From Bradyrhizobium sp. B097 (GTDB lineage: Bacteria > Pseudomonadota > Alphaproteobacteria > Rhizobiales > Xanthobacteraceae): a DNA stretch of 64,000 nucleotides. Each line of letters starts with the position of its first letter. The first letter of the stretch is position 1. The notes beneath the pieces are model-generated. The model did no database searches and had not been told where the DNA came from. It saw only the letters and a program-made list of their open reading frames with translations. Positions 9,319-17,461 of the stretch are shown here, piece by piece. Made by a program: the position numbers and the translations under genes. The stretch covers positions 310,001-374,000 of the forward strand of contig NZ_CP152412.1 of the NCBI RefSeq assembly GCF_038957035.1, given 5' to 3'.

Positions 9319-9451
9319 CGTCCTGTTCCTTTTGGGTAAAGCAACGCAAATCATGCGTCTGAGGGGTCAAGCGTGGAGGATATGCCATCGCGGCCGCGAT
9401 TGCGAGCAGGTCCAAGCAATCCAGCGTTTCCAAAAGCGCGGGACACAGCCC

Positions 9452-10282
9452 TTATTTGTCGATGGTCTCGACCACCGCACGCCAGATCTGGTCCTTGAAC
9501 TGGGTCGCGGCGGGACTTGGAATCTGCTCGACGGTGCCGTCGTTCTTGCGGCAGGCCTCGACCAGCCGCATCACCCAGATTTCACCGTCGGTGTAATAGA
9601 GGTCGCCGCCGCCATTATGCCCGTCGAAGGTCGGACCGATGCCGGTGACCTGGTATTTCGCGGTGACCATGCCGGCGGATTCGAGGTCGGTCGCAAGCAG
9701 CGCGCGTTCGGCGTCGAGGTCCGCCGCGATGTGATGCGTCACCGCGCCGGTGTAGCTACTGATGCCGACACTGCGGTCGAGCGTCGCAGCGCCAAGCCAC
9801 ACCGGGCGCTTCTCCTGACCCTGATCGAGCACCCGCCAGAACCGGACATGGTTGCGGCGATCCGCGCTCGATCCGACCGGCCGCTCGAAGGCGAGGTCCT
9901 CCCGGCGGCCGAGATAGAACAGGCTGCTCACCGGCGCCGCCTTGTAGGGACGGTCGAGCAGCACGCTGCCTACGATTTCGATCGAGGATTTCAGCGTGAC
10001 CGGGTCGGCCGGGAACCAGCCGGCCTCGTGCATCGCGCAGACCACGTCCTTGGTGTCGCCGATCAGCCCGACATTCATGGGATCGCCGGGAATGCCCTGC
10101 GCGGTGCGGGTCACCATCGGCAGATTGGCGAGGCCCTTCTGGTGCTCGTAATGCGTCCACAGCGCCGGCAGCACCAGATAGGCCGCGATCAGATAGGTGA
10201 CCAGGACGAACAGCAGCAGCTGCAGATAGCGCACGCGTTTGCGACGGCGCGTGGAAGGTGGATCGATCTCGACATCGGTCAT
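9452..10282 (-). CDS. LssY_C-like membrane-anchored protein
   Basis: About 276 residues. A basic N-terminus (RRRKRVRYL) is followed by one membrane segment (LLLFVLVTYLIAAYLVLPAL, about residues 20-40), then a soluble domain that appears related to the LssY C-terminal domain: GDPMNVGLIG, AGWFPADPVTL, DRPYKAAPVS, WLGAATLD. Such domains occur next to PAP2 phosphatases or alone; no activity is firmly known. The ATG at 10,282 has GAAGGA seven bases upstream. A repeat of family E abuts the 5' end. Confidence 0.65.
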   Translation of the reverse strand: MTDVEIDPPSTRRRKRVRYLQLLLFVLVTYLIAAYLVLPALWTHYEHQKGLANLPMVTRTAQGIPGDPMNVGLIGDTKDVVCAMHEAGWFPADPVTLKSSIEIVGSVLLDRPYKAAPVSSLFYLGRREDLAFERPVGSSADRRNHVRFWRVLDQGQEKRPVWLGAATLDRSVGISSYTGAVTHHIAADLDAERALLATDLESAGMVTAKYQVTGIGPTFDGHNGGGDLYYTDGEIWVMRLVEACRKNDGTVEQIPSPAATQFKDQIWRAVVETIDK

Positions 10283-10296
10283 GCCGTAGTCCTTCA

Positions 10297-10425
10297 CCTC
10301 TCCCGCTTGCGGGGGAGGTCGGGTTGCATCGAAGATGCAATCCGGGTGGGGGCTCTCTCTTCATAACGAGTGTCGCAAGCGGTGACACCCCCACCCCAAC
10401 CCTCCCCCGCAAGCGGGAGAGGGGG
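10297..10425. repeat. Palindromic repeat, family E (CCTCTCCCGC...GCGGGAGAGG)
   Basis: Inverted repeat with outer arms CCTCTCCCGCTTGCGGGGG and CCCCCGCAAGCGGGAGAGG and inner GGGTTGCATC / GATGCAATCC. Related, more diverged copies are at 11,359, 14,594, 52,975 and 54,905. It separates the LssY_C-like gene from the nuclease-like gene. Confidence 0.75.
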
Positions 10426-10492
10426 CGCACTGCCAACGCGGGTGCGTTTGAATCTCATTCTATCGAAGTCTGTCGCGTATCGGTCGCGCGCC

Positions 10493-11218
10493 TTAGCGCC
10501 GCGTCTCGCGGCAGCCGGCGGCTTCGGCTTCCTCGACCGAACAGAACCAGCGCGTGCCCTTGCTGATCTTCATCTCGATCTTGGCGTACCAGCGGCTGGT
10601 TTGCTGGTGGAAGATGCATTCGCCGGAGCGGTTGACGTTGCCCTTGATGGTGCAGTCGGGCGAGGGCGCGACCGGGCCGGAGGCGGAGGCGAGCAGGATC
10701 GCGTTGGCGCCTTCCGGCGGCTTCACGGTGCCGAGCACGGTGGTCTTCTTGTTGCGCACGCGCCAGTCCCACGGCGCGATGAATGCGCCCTGCCACATCC
10801 CGGCCTTGGCCTCGCGCGCCGCTTTCTCGTCCGGCTCGTAGTCATGCGAGATGCGGGTGTAGGCCAGCGCCCAGCCATTGCTGACCATCCATTTCTGGAT
10901 GTCCTCGCCGTCGACCTCGCAGCGCGCAATGGTGCGGCCGCGGCGATCGACCGAACGGGCGTGGCAGGTCCAGCTCTTGTTGCCGGCATGCTTGATCAGC
11001 TCGTCGCGCGCGGCGACGCCGCAGGTCCAGCGCTCACCCTTGGTGTTGAGGCAGAGCTGGTCGGTCGACGGCGCGTCGATGCCGCCGAGCCGGATCTTGA
11101 CGCTGCCGATCATGAGCTGGTCACCGTCGCGGATCTTCGGCACGCCGGTGATGTCGGCGGCGACAGCCAGCGTCGGCAGCGACAGCAGCAGGCCGGCAGT
11201 GAGCAGGGTCTTGAGCAT
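10493..11218 (-). CDS. Secreted thermonuclease-family (SNase-like) protein
   Basis: A 241-residue protein with a cleavable signal peptide (MLKTLLTAGLLLSLPTLAVAA) and a staphylococcal-nuclease-like domain: IRDGDQLMIGSVKIRLGGIDAP, then RSVDRRGRTIARCEVDG and WALAYTRIS. The Asp and Arg of the SNase core are recognisable, but whether it cuts nucleic acid was not tested. The C-terminal third (from about 150) is an extension with several cysteines. It would act in the periplasm or outside the cell. Confidence 0.8.
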   Translation of the reverse strand: MLKTLLTAGLLLSLPTLAVAADITGVPKIRDGDQLMIGSVKIRLGGIDAPSTDQLCLNTKGERWTCGVAARDELIKHAGNKSWTCHARSVDRRGRTIARCEVDGEDIQKWMVSNGWALAYTRISHDYEPDEKAAREAKAGMWQGAFIAPWDWRVRNKKTTVLGTVKPPEGANAILLASASGPVAPSPDCTIKGNVNRSGECIFHQQTSRWYAKIEMKISKGTRWFCSVEEAEAAGCRETRR

Positions 11219-11358
11219 CGGCGTTTCCGGCCAGTCTTTCGTTCAGCGTTCAGGGCCCAAAGGATCGGCGAGGATTGTGCGGGCAATTGGGCAACCCTGC
11301 CAGTGGTGTTGTGTTTCCTCCAGTTTCAACTTCGCGTCATCCCGCTCCGCGATGTCAT

Positions 11359-11549
11359 CCTCCCCTGGAGGGGTCGAGACGAGCGAAGCTCGCTCTGGGA
11401 TCGGTTCGCATGAAGCGTAGCGCAATGCGAACCGAGGTGGGGTGACAGTCTCTCCACAGAAGCGCTGCCCGTGTGGAGGGATCACCCCACCCCGTATCGC
11501 ATCTTGCTTCGCGCGATGCGATACGACCCTCCCCCTCCAGGGGAGGGTG
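11359..11549. repeat. Intergenic palindromic repeat (family E variant); fills the 11,219-11,583 gap
   Basis: Arms CCTCCCCTGGAGGGG and CCCCTCCAGGGGAGGGTG enclose inner inverted parts GGTTCGCATGAAGCG / GCGCAATGCGAACC and the GGTGGGGTGA / TCACCCCACC pair. A closely similar element is at 52,975-53,138. Apart from this repeat I see only the upstream region of the nuclease-like gene in this 365-bp gap. Confidence 0.75.
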
Positions 11550-11583
11550 AACCGGGCGACTGCGCTCTACCCATCCTACGCGG

Positions 11584-13311
11584 CTACGCCGCAACCATCC
11601 GCTTCCTGGCCAGCGCAAGGGCCATCAGCACGAAGGCCGACGTCACCTCGGGCCCGCCGACCAGGATCCGCGTCGGGGTCTTCATCTTGTTCCATTCATA
11701 GGCCCTGTAGGGTCCCTTGCGGCCGCCTTCGCCGAGGCCCTGCACGATGCAGTGCAGCGCCGGCGTGAAGGTAGAAACCTCGGCGCCAAGATGCGCCAGC
11801 GCCATCAGCGCCAGCGCCGCGTCGAACGGGTTCATCTCATGCGCGATCAGCTCGCCCTGGACGTAGCCGAGCACGCGGGTACGGATCAGCGCGAACACAT
11901 TGCCGGGATCGATCACGCGCTGCGCGGCCAGCGGCAGCGCGATGAAGGCGGCGTAGCAGCGGCCGAAATAGGCCGAATACAGCTCCGGCAGATAATAGAT
12001 GTGCGAACGCGGATTCCTGAACGCGCCGCTTTCGACCAGATTTTTCTGGAAGGCGATGATGCGATGCACCGTCTCGAGCCGCTGCGGTGTCTCGATGATC
12101 CGCCAGCGGGCGAGGTTGCGGAACGAAACCTCGAGGATGTCGAGGTTCAGCGTCGGATCGAGGTCGTTGCCGTAAGGCCGCTCGCCGGCGAGATTGTCGA
12201 TCCAGGTGACGACGCCGCCCTCATAGTCGATGTTGTCGTTGAGCGGCACGGTGACGCGCGGCTCGTTGGCGCCTGATCGCACCTGGTAGCCTCGGTAGAA
12301 ATCCAGCAGCGGCTGCTGCAGGATCGGATCGTCGGAGCCGGCTTGCGTCGCGGCCGAGAACGCGCACGCCGTGGTGTCGCAGTCGGGCACATAGACGCCG
12401 AAGCCGAGGTCCTGCTTGATCTGGGCGAAGAAGCGCGAGAAGCGCGGATGCCGCCCCGGCGCCAGCGCGGTGATCACCTTCACGACCGAGCCGTCATGCG
12501 ACGGCACCTCCTCGGCGCTGGTCTTCAGGCAGAACTCCACCATCTCGGCAATCGCGCGCCGCGCCGCGCCCGCCTCATCTGGAGACGCAAGTCCGGTCTC
12601 GACAAACCCGAGCAGCGCCTCGGTGAAGAAGGCGTCGTAATAGGCCGAGCGGTGGCGGATCTGCACCGGCTCCCACATCGGCTCGGCGATGCCGCGCCAT
12701 GGCGGGTTGATCAGCGCGCGCGCCGGCGAATGCGCGATGAAGACCCGCGCCAGGCTGAACAGCAAGGTCGAGTTCTTGTAGCCGCGGGCGTTCAGCCCGG
12801 TCAGCGCCATCAGCATCTCGCGCCCGCTGATGTCGGGGTCACCGATCAAATTGAACGCGGCATAGGTCGGGATGAAGCCGCATCTGCCGAACGAGCCGAG
12901 CAGATGCGCGCCGGTCAAGCGGATCACGCGGTCGATCTCGGCCATCGCCGGCGGATGGTGAGGTGCGGTCGCGGCCGGCGGGGCGGGGTGGCGCACGCCG
13001 ATGCCGTCCATCAGGTCGGCGACCGGGGCGCCGATCGCGGCCCAATCCGGCGCCGCGGCGTCGCGCGCCTCGGTCAACGCCGCGCGCAGGCCGGCCAGGC
13101 GGTCGGGGTCGTTCAGCGCCGGCAGGCCGGTGCGGCGGAGCAGCGCGCGCAGCGGCGGATTGCCGAGTGCGGTCCGGTAGAATTTTCCGAGATGGGCATC
13201 GCCGCCGCAATAGGTCTGCAGCACGGGGTCGCAGACGTCGTAAAGCGACGGGCCGTCCTTCTTGGCGGTCAGCGCCCGGCACACCGCGCCCGCGATCTCG
13301 TGAAGGCTCAT
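11584..13311 (-). CDS. Uncharacterised 575-residue protein with a DxDTT motif (possible class II terpene-cyclase-like fold)
   Basis: I do not recognise this protein as a named family. The ATG at 13,311 gives MSLHEIAGAVCRAL; a longer frame to 13,551 would start in non-conserved sequence. It has no signal peptide or membrane segment and looks mostly alpha-helical. Residues 309-315 read PDCDTTA, the DxDTT variant of the DxDD acid motif of class II terpene cyclases. Further on are GVVTWIDN and GNDLDPTLNLDIL (about 366-393) and a C-terminal GGPEVTSAF reminiscent of the last helices of alpha/alpha toroids. The cyclase idea is inference from one motif and fold impression. A perfect CRP-type palindrome lies 115 bp upstream. 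Confidence 0.6.
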   Translation of the reverse strand: MSLHEIAGAVCRALTAKKDGPSLYDVCDPVLQTYCGGDAHLGKFYRTALGNPPLRALLRRTGLPALNDPDRLAGLRAALTEARDAAAPDWAAIGAPVADLMDGIGVRHPAPPAATAPHHPPAMAEIDRVIRLTGAHLLGSFGRCGFIPTYAAFNLIGDPDISGREMLMALTGLNARGYKNSTLLFSLARVFIAHSPARALINPPWRGIAEPMWEPVQIRHRSAYYDAFFTEALLGFVETGLASPDEAGAARRAIAEMVEFCLKTSAEEVPSHDGSVVKVITALAPGRHPRFSRFFAQIKQDLGFGVYVPDCDTTACAFSAATQAGSDDPILQQPLLDFYRGYQVRSGANEPRVTVPLNDNIDYEGGVVTWIDNLAGERPYGNDLDPTLNLDILEVSFRNLARWRIIETPQRLETVHRIIAFQKNLVESGAFRNPRSHIYYLPELYSAYFGRCYAAFIALPLAAQRVIDPGNVFALIRTRVLGYVQGELIAHEMNPFDAALALMALAHLGAEVSTFTPALHCIVQGLGEGGRKGPYRAYEWNKMKTPTRILVGGPEVTSAFVLMALALARKRMVAA

Positions 13312-13671
13312 GAATCCCTTTCTCAAGGAACCGGTTAACGCCGCCGCCCCCGGCGGTGTCTCCTCCGGTCCTTCCCCAAACTCGCAAGCCTTTGGAAAGC
13401 TACATGAATCCCTACAAAATACAAATGTGACCGAAGTCACGTAACGGGATCTTAACGGCGTCAATGGCCTGTGCCGGGCGGCAGCATGCTGCAAACCGGG
13501 TTGCTCCGGCGGTCCAGCCGGGTTAAGGGAGTGTTTGTTGCGGCGCCGCAAATTGAGCTGAATTCAACGGCACACACACCTCAACCCCATTAAACCTGAT
13601 CGTCACTGACGCGACTAACTGGCGCGATTTCGTTCGAACGCCATCGGGATAGAGATTGGGACTAGAACGTT
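13312..13671. other. Divergent intergenic region, 360 bp
   Basis: Contains the upstream regions of the divergent DxDTT and pseudo-caspase genes and the CRP-like palindrome. I see no open frame with coding character and no copy of the palindromic repeat families, which is unusual for a gap of this size here. Confidence 0.5.
13426..13441. promoter_or_regulatory. CRP-like site TGTGA-N6-TCACG
   Basis: TGTGACCGAAGTCACG matches the CRP consensus TGTGA-N6-TCACA in 9 of 10 half-site bases. It sits between the divergent DxDTT gene (115 bp away) and the pseudo-caspase gene (231 bp away). The CRP-like protein at 30,726 has matching recognition residues. Confidence 0.5.
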
Positions 13672-14526
13672 ATGAACCTTAGGCAGCTTCATATTTCCCG
13701 TCGCACCATCGCCGTCTGCGTGGCGGTGGCCGGCACGGTGTCGCTGGCGATTGGCGCCCATGCCGCGCTCAACAAGCGGACACCGGATGTTGCCAAGGAG
13801 ACGGTCGCAGGCGCCGTCACCGCCGGGCAGACCGGCAGCATTGCGGGCGGCTCCTCCCGCCTCGCGCTGATCATCGGCAACGGCCATTACCCGGACGCTG
13901 CGGCGCCTTTGGCGCAGCCGATCAACGATGCCCGCACTTTGTCGTCGGCGCTGCGCCGCGAAGGCTTTGACGTCGACGTGGTCGAGGACGCGACCAAGGA
14001 CGATATGTTCCGCGCGGTCGAGCGCATGAAGGCCAAGATCCGCCCCGACACCGTCGTGATGCTGTTCTTCGGCGGCTACGGCGTGCAGGTCGGCCGCGAG
14101 AGCTACATGATCCCGGTCGATGCCACGATCTGGAAGGAAGCCGACGTCAAGCGCACCGGCGTCAGCGTCGAGTCCGTGCTCGATGCGATGAAGGAGCGTG
14201 GTGCGAAAGCAAAGCTCGTGGTGCTCGATGCCTCGCGCCGCAATCCCTATGAGCGCCGCTTCCGTGCGTTCTCGCACGGCCTCGCGCCGATCAGCCCGCC
14301 GGAAAATACAATCGTGCTGACCTCGGCGACACCGGGCAAGGTCGCCGACGATTCCAAGGCGCCGAACAGCGTCCTGGTCTCCGAGCTGATCAACAACCTC
14401 AACGCCCAGGCCGGCGCAGAGACCGCCTTCAACAAGACCCGCGTCGCGATCTCCCGCGCCAGCGAAGGCGAGCAGGTGCCGAGCGTGTCGTCCTCGCTGC
14501 TCGAAGACATCAAGCTCGGCGGCTGA
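13672..14526 (+). CDS. Caspase-fold (peptidase C14-like) protein lacking the catalytic His-Cys pair
   Basis: A 284-residue protein with an N-terminal hydrophobic segment (about residues 12-30, signal or anchor) and one caspase-like domain starting RLALIIGNGHYPDA at 64. The usual catalytic His motif GHG is FFGGYG here (Y136 replaces His), and the usual DAC-R motif is DASRRNP (S188 replaces Cys). The fold signatures around them are intact, so this is a pseudo-enzyme of the Tyr-Ser type. A paralogue with the same two replacements is at 43,967-45,562. It would sit in the periplasm or on the inner membrane. It ends 67 bp before a repeat cluster. Confidence 0.85.
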   Translation: MNLRQLHISRRTIAVCVAVAGTVSLAIGAHAALNKRTPDVAKETVAGAVTAGQTGSIAGGSSRLALIIGNGHYPDAAAPLAQPINDARTLSSALRREGFDVDVVEDATKDDMFRAVERMKAKIRPDTVVMLFFGGYGVQVGRESYMIPVDATIWKEADVKRTGVSVESVLDAMKERGAKAKLVVLDASRRNPYERRFRAFSHGLAPISPPENTIVLTSATPGKVADDSKAPNSVLVSELINNLNAQAGAETAFNKTRVAISRASEGEQVPSVSSSLLEDIKLGG

Positions 14527-14593
14527 GCCCGGGCTTTTCGGCGCGGGCTTGGCCCGCGCATTCATTCGCAAAATTACGAGCGTCCTGTGTGGA

Positions 14594-14766
14594 GAGAACC
14601 CCTCTCCCCAACCCTCCCCCGCAAGGGGGGAGGGAGCCTGACGTGTGTGCTCACCTCACATCGCGCGGCCCATCGCTCATCCGTCTCGACTTCTTGATGG
14701 CGTAAGGAAGCCACCGGCGGATGGGTTCCCTCCCCCCTTGCGGGGGAGGGTTAGGGAGAGGGGTGC
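14594..14766. repeat. Palindromic repeat, family E
   Basis: Two facing blocks: CCCCTCTCCCCAACCCTCCCCCGC at 14,594 on and its mirror GCGGGGGAGGGTTAGGGAGAGGGG ending at 14,764, each with a GCAAGGGGGGAGGG-type core. It lies between the convergent pseudo-caspase and membrane-fusion-protein genes and could end transcription from both sides. Confidence 0.75.
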
Positions 14767-14801
14767 CGCTTGCTCAGCTGAGTGACGTATCGCCCGGCCG
14801 C

Positions 14802-15680
14802 CTACTTCGCATCCGCGCTCGCACCTACCGGCCGCACGGGATCGCCCTCGCGCAGCAGCGCGCCGGCGCGGGCGACGACGATGTCGCCTTCCTGGATGCC
14901 GTCGCGGATCTCGACCTGGCCGGCCGACATCAATCCGGTCTCGACCCGCCGCGTCTCGACGCGGCCGCCGCGCACCACCTGCACCACGGTGCCGGCGGTG
15001 GAATAGAGGATCGCGGTCAGCGGCACCGCGACGCCGCAGCTCTGCCCGGTCTTGATCTGCGCGCGGCCGGACGAATTCACCAGCAGCCGCTTGTTGGAGG
15101 TGATGCCGACGAACACCTGGCCGAGCTGGCTGTTCGGCTCGATGGTCGGCGCGATCGTCCGCACCTTGCCGTCCATGTCGCCGGCGCCGATGACCTTCAG
15201 CCGCGCGGTCTGCTCGGTCTTCAGCTTGGCGATGTCGCGGGTCGGCACCATGCCGACCAGATCGTATTCGTTTCTGGCGATGATCGAGAACAGCGCATCC
15301 TTGCCGGAGGCCGGCGCGCCGACGACCGCCGAGGACGCCGAGATGGTGCCCGCCACCGGCGCTGTGAGGTTGATCGAATTGGTGCCGTCGGTCAGCCGCG
15401 CCAGCACCTGGCCCGCGGTGACGGTGTCGCCGGGATCGGCCTTCACCTCCGCCACCTTCAAGCCGAAGCGGTCCGGCCGGATCTGCTGCTCGTCGCGCGG
15501 CAGCACGATGCCGGAGACCTCGACGATATTGCCGAAGCAGAATTTCGAGGCCTTCAGCACCGTCACCGCCGCGCCCTTCGGCACCGCGTCGGCCTCGCCC
15601 GCGGCAAGCGCGGGAGAAGCCGCGAGCAGCAGCAGCGCGGAAGCGGCGAGGGCGGCAGCGCGCAGGCGAAGCAAAATCAT
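14802..15680 (-). CDS. Periplasmic adaptor (membrane-fusion / HlyD-like) protein, without an adjacent pump
   Basis: A protein of about 292 residues from the ATG at 15,680 (signal peptide MILLRLRAAALAASALLLL...SPALA). It has the lipoyl-hairpin and beta-barrel pattern of RND adaptors: VEVSGIVLPRDEQQI, GDTVTAGQVLARLTD, APVAGTI, and C-terminal GIQEGDIVVARAG...EGDPVRP. It is clearly paralogous to the adaptor at 42,005 (both keep a CF pair near the start and CGVAVP further on), but no permease gene lies beside it here. It may work with a pump encoded elsewhere. Confidence 0.82.
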   Translation of the reverse strand: MILLRLRAAALAASALLLLAASPALAAGEADAVPKGAAVTVLKASKFCFGNIVEVSGIVLPRDEQQIRPDRFGLKVAEVKADPGDTVTAGQVLARLTDGTNSINLTAPVAGTISASSAVVGAPASGKDALFSIIARNEYDLVGMVPTRDIAKLKTEQTARLKVIGAGDMDGKVRTIAPTIEPNSQLGQVFVGITSNKRLLVNSSGRAQIKTGQSCGVAVPLTAILYSTAGTVVQVVRGGRVETRRVETGLMSAGQVEIRDGIQEGDIVVARAGALLREGDPVRPVGASADAK

Positions 15681-15702
15681 CGGCAAATTATTCCCAAAAT
15701 GC

Positions 15703-15754
15703 AGCGCGTTTTCGAGCGAAGTGGAGACCGGTTCGCGTGAAGAAAACGCGTCAA
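15703..15754. repeat. Short inverted repeat, family G, overlapping a stop codon
   Basis: CGCGTTTTC at 15,705-15,713 is mirrored by GAAAACGCG at 15,742-15,750 around the core GAAGTGGAGACCGGTTCGCG. I recall this element as frequent between genes in Bradyrhizobium and Rhodopseudomonas. Its outer end TCAA supplies the TGA stop (15,751-15,753 on the minus strand) of the alpha/beta hydrolase gene. Confidence 0.65.
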
Positions 15755-16743
15755 TTGAAGCTCCTCCTGAATACCAGATGCGGCCTCGCCGAGCCAGCCG
15801 GCTGCGCCGCGGTGGCAGCCGCCTCAGTCGGCCCGGCGCACGCGGCGAGCTCCAGCTTCGCCAGCTCCTCGGCGCGCCAGATGTGCCGCAGGATCTCCGG
15901 ATTGACCCGCTCGGCATGCGTCACCGGCAGCATGTGGCCGGCCGCCGGCAGATGCCGCATCTCGGCGCCATCAATGATCGCGGCGAGTTTTGCGACAATG
16001 CGCTGCGTCACATAGGGCGACAGCCCGCCCGACACCAAGAGCGTCGGCACCCGCAAGGCACGCGCGGCGGCCGCCACGCCGTCGAGATCGAGCGCGGCGT
16101 TGAAATCGTAAGGCAGCTTGTCGGCCTGCTCGATCATCCGCAGTCGTCCGCTCGGCGAGAACTGCTCGCGCGGGCCGGAGCCGGCCCAGAACGCGGTGAA
16201 CGCCTCGACCGCCTCCAGCGCCGCGCCGTCGAAAATATCCTGCGACACCACCTGCGCGATCCGCGCGAAGCGATCGTACAGCCGCACGTCGGCGGAGCCG
16301 TCGCGCACAGCATGATCCGGAAAAGTGTGAAGCGGTTTTCCGACAAGATCATGCTCACCAAGAGAGCTCTTGCGTGATGCCCCATCACGCAAAAGCGTCG
16401 GCAGCACGGGCTCGATCAGCGTCAGGCTGCGGATGCGCTGCGCATAAGGCGATGCCGTCGCCAGCCGAAACGCGATAGCCCCGCCATAGGAATGCCCGAC
16501 CAGATGGATCGGCCCCGTGGCCTTGGCGAGCCAGGGCTCGAGCCGCGCGATCTCGCCATCCAGCGTCCGCGGCCAGTCGCGCCCGCAGGCGGCGACGCCA
16601 TAGCCGGAAATATCCGGCGCCATGAACGGCGTGCCACCGAGCGCGCCCGCAAGCTTCGTCCATTGCCGTCCCGACCCCAGCGAGCAGTGCAGCGCCACCA
16701 CCACCGCCGCCGCAGCGTGCGTGCCGTCCAATCCTGTCATCAA
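15751..16743 (-). CDS. Alpha/beta hydrolase with an in-frame repeat insertion
   Basis: A 330-residue alpha/beta hydrolase. The nucleophile elbow GHSYGG (S85) and the oxyanion-side HCSLGSGRQW (from 19) are clear, and a C-terminal AAGHMLPVTHAE supplies the His. Residues 118-145 (LRDGASRKSSLGEHDLVGK...FPDHAV) are translated from a palindromic repeat, located in the cap region after strand 6. The frame stays open through it and the hydrolase sequence resumes afterwards. The stop codon comes from a second repeat. Substrate unknown. It lies 70 bp upstream of the adaptor gene on the same strand. Confidence 0.82.
   Translation of the reverse strand: MMTGLDGTHAAAAVVVALHCSLGSGRQWTKLAGALGGTPFMAPDISGYGVAACGRDWPRTLDGEIARLEPWLAKATGPIHLVGHSYGGAIAFRLATASPYAQRIRSLTLIEPVLPTLLRDGASRKSSLGEHDLVGKPLHTFPDHAVRDGSADVRLYDRFARIAQVVSQDIFDGAALEAVEAFTAFWAGSGPREQFSPSGRLRMIEQADKLPYDFNAALDLDGVAAAARALRVPTLLVSGGLSPYVTQRIVAKLAAIIDGAEMRHLPAAGHMLPVTHAERVNPEILRHIWRAEELAKLELAACAGPTEAAATAAQPAGSARPHLVFRRSFN
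16309..16392. repeat. Palindromic repeat, family F, inside a coding sequence
   Basis: Two adjoining inverted repeats: GCATGATC...GATCATGC (16,310-16,356) around CCGGAAAAGTGTGAAGCGG, and the perfect TTGCGTGATG-CCC-CATCACGCAA (16,370-16,392). The first I recall as a widespread Rhizobiales intergenic element. Here the whole 84 bp is translated as 28 residues of the hydrolase. Confidence 0.75.
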
Positions 16744-16940
16744 ACCGATTCCTCGCGTGTTCTTGTTCTAACGCACGCGCAGTTCCGCGCGGCCGTCATG
16801 ACGCGAGCGAGGTGGGGGAGGGGTTATTCCTGGGAGGGGCGGGAGGGGGCGTGATCGTGATTGGGGGGACAACCAGATTCACTGGATGGTGATTTGAGGC
16901 TCGAAAGACGCGTGCGGCACATTGGCGTAGCCGCCAACGT

Positions 16941-17399
16941 TCATTTCGCTCGCGCTCTCCTCGGAATTTGCTTGAAAGGACTGCCAGATTGAAGCCAAGT
17001 CTTTAGTCGCTCGGCGACGACATTAGCCCCGTTGTCCTTGACGGAGCATTCCCAAACGATCGCTATCCTCCATCCAAGCCTTCGGAGAGCAAGACGGTTT
17101 CGTTCATCCCGCTTGATCGTTTCGTTGAATTTCCGGTGCCAAAACTCTTTATTGGACGATGGCGTGGTGCAGTAGATGCATCGCTCATGTCTGTGCCAGA
17201 AACATCCGCGCACCTCCACAACTGACTTGTGCTTGGGTAGTACGATGTCAGGTCTGCCCGGCAGGTCAGGTGCGTGAAGACGGTATCGGAAGCCCTCCCG
17301 GTGCAGTGCACGCCGCAGGGCTAGCTCGGGTTGGGTGTTCTTCCCTCGGATTCCTGACATCATCCGAGAACGAGTTATCCTGTCGACAACATCGATCAT
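16941..17399 (-). CDS. vsr: Very short patch repair endonuclease (Vsr)
   Basis: A 152-residue Vsr protein, the family's normal length. It nicks 5' of the T in T:G mismatches that arise when 5-methylcytosine deaminates. Visible are RSRMMSGIRGKNTQPE at 11-26, the catalytic Asp in GRPDIV (D51), the HRH segment in FWHRH (69-71) and the zinc cysteines C66, C74 and C77. It is divergent from the cytosine methyltransferase with only 62 bp between starts, the usual partnership. GC content is visibly lower than in neighbouring genes. Confidence 0.93.
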   Translation of the reverse strand: MIDVVDRITRSRMMSGIRGKNTQPELALRRALHREGFRYRLHAPDLPGRPDIVLPKHKSVVEVRGCFWHRHERCIYCTTPSSNKEFWHRKFNETIKRDERNRLALRRLGWRIAIVWECSVKDNGANVVAERLKTWLQSGSPFKQIPRRARAK

Positions 17400-17461
17400 T
17401 CGACCGTTTTCCTCGCCGAACTGCTAGTTTGGTCAACGGTTGTAGTCATTTGAGATGCTTC

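Noticed and set aside
17159..17461. N-terminal extension of the cytosine methyltransferase
   Set aside because: The extra 101 residues overlap vsr on the other strand and lack methyltransferase sequence; the conserved part begins right after the ATG at 17,462.
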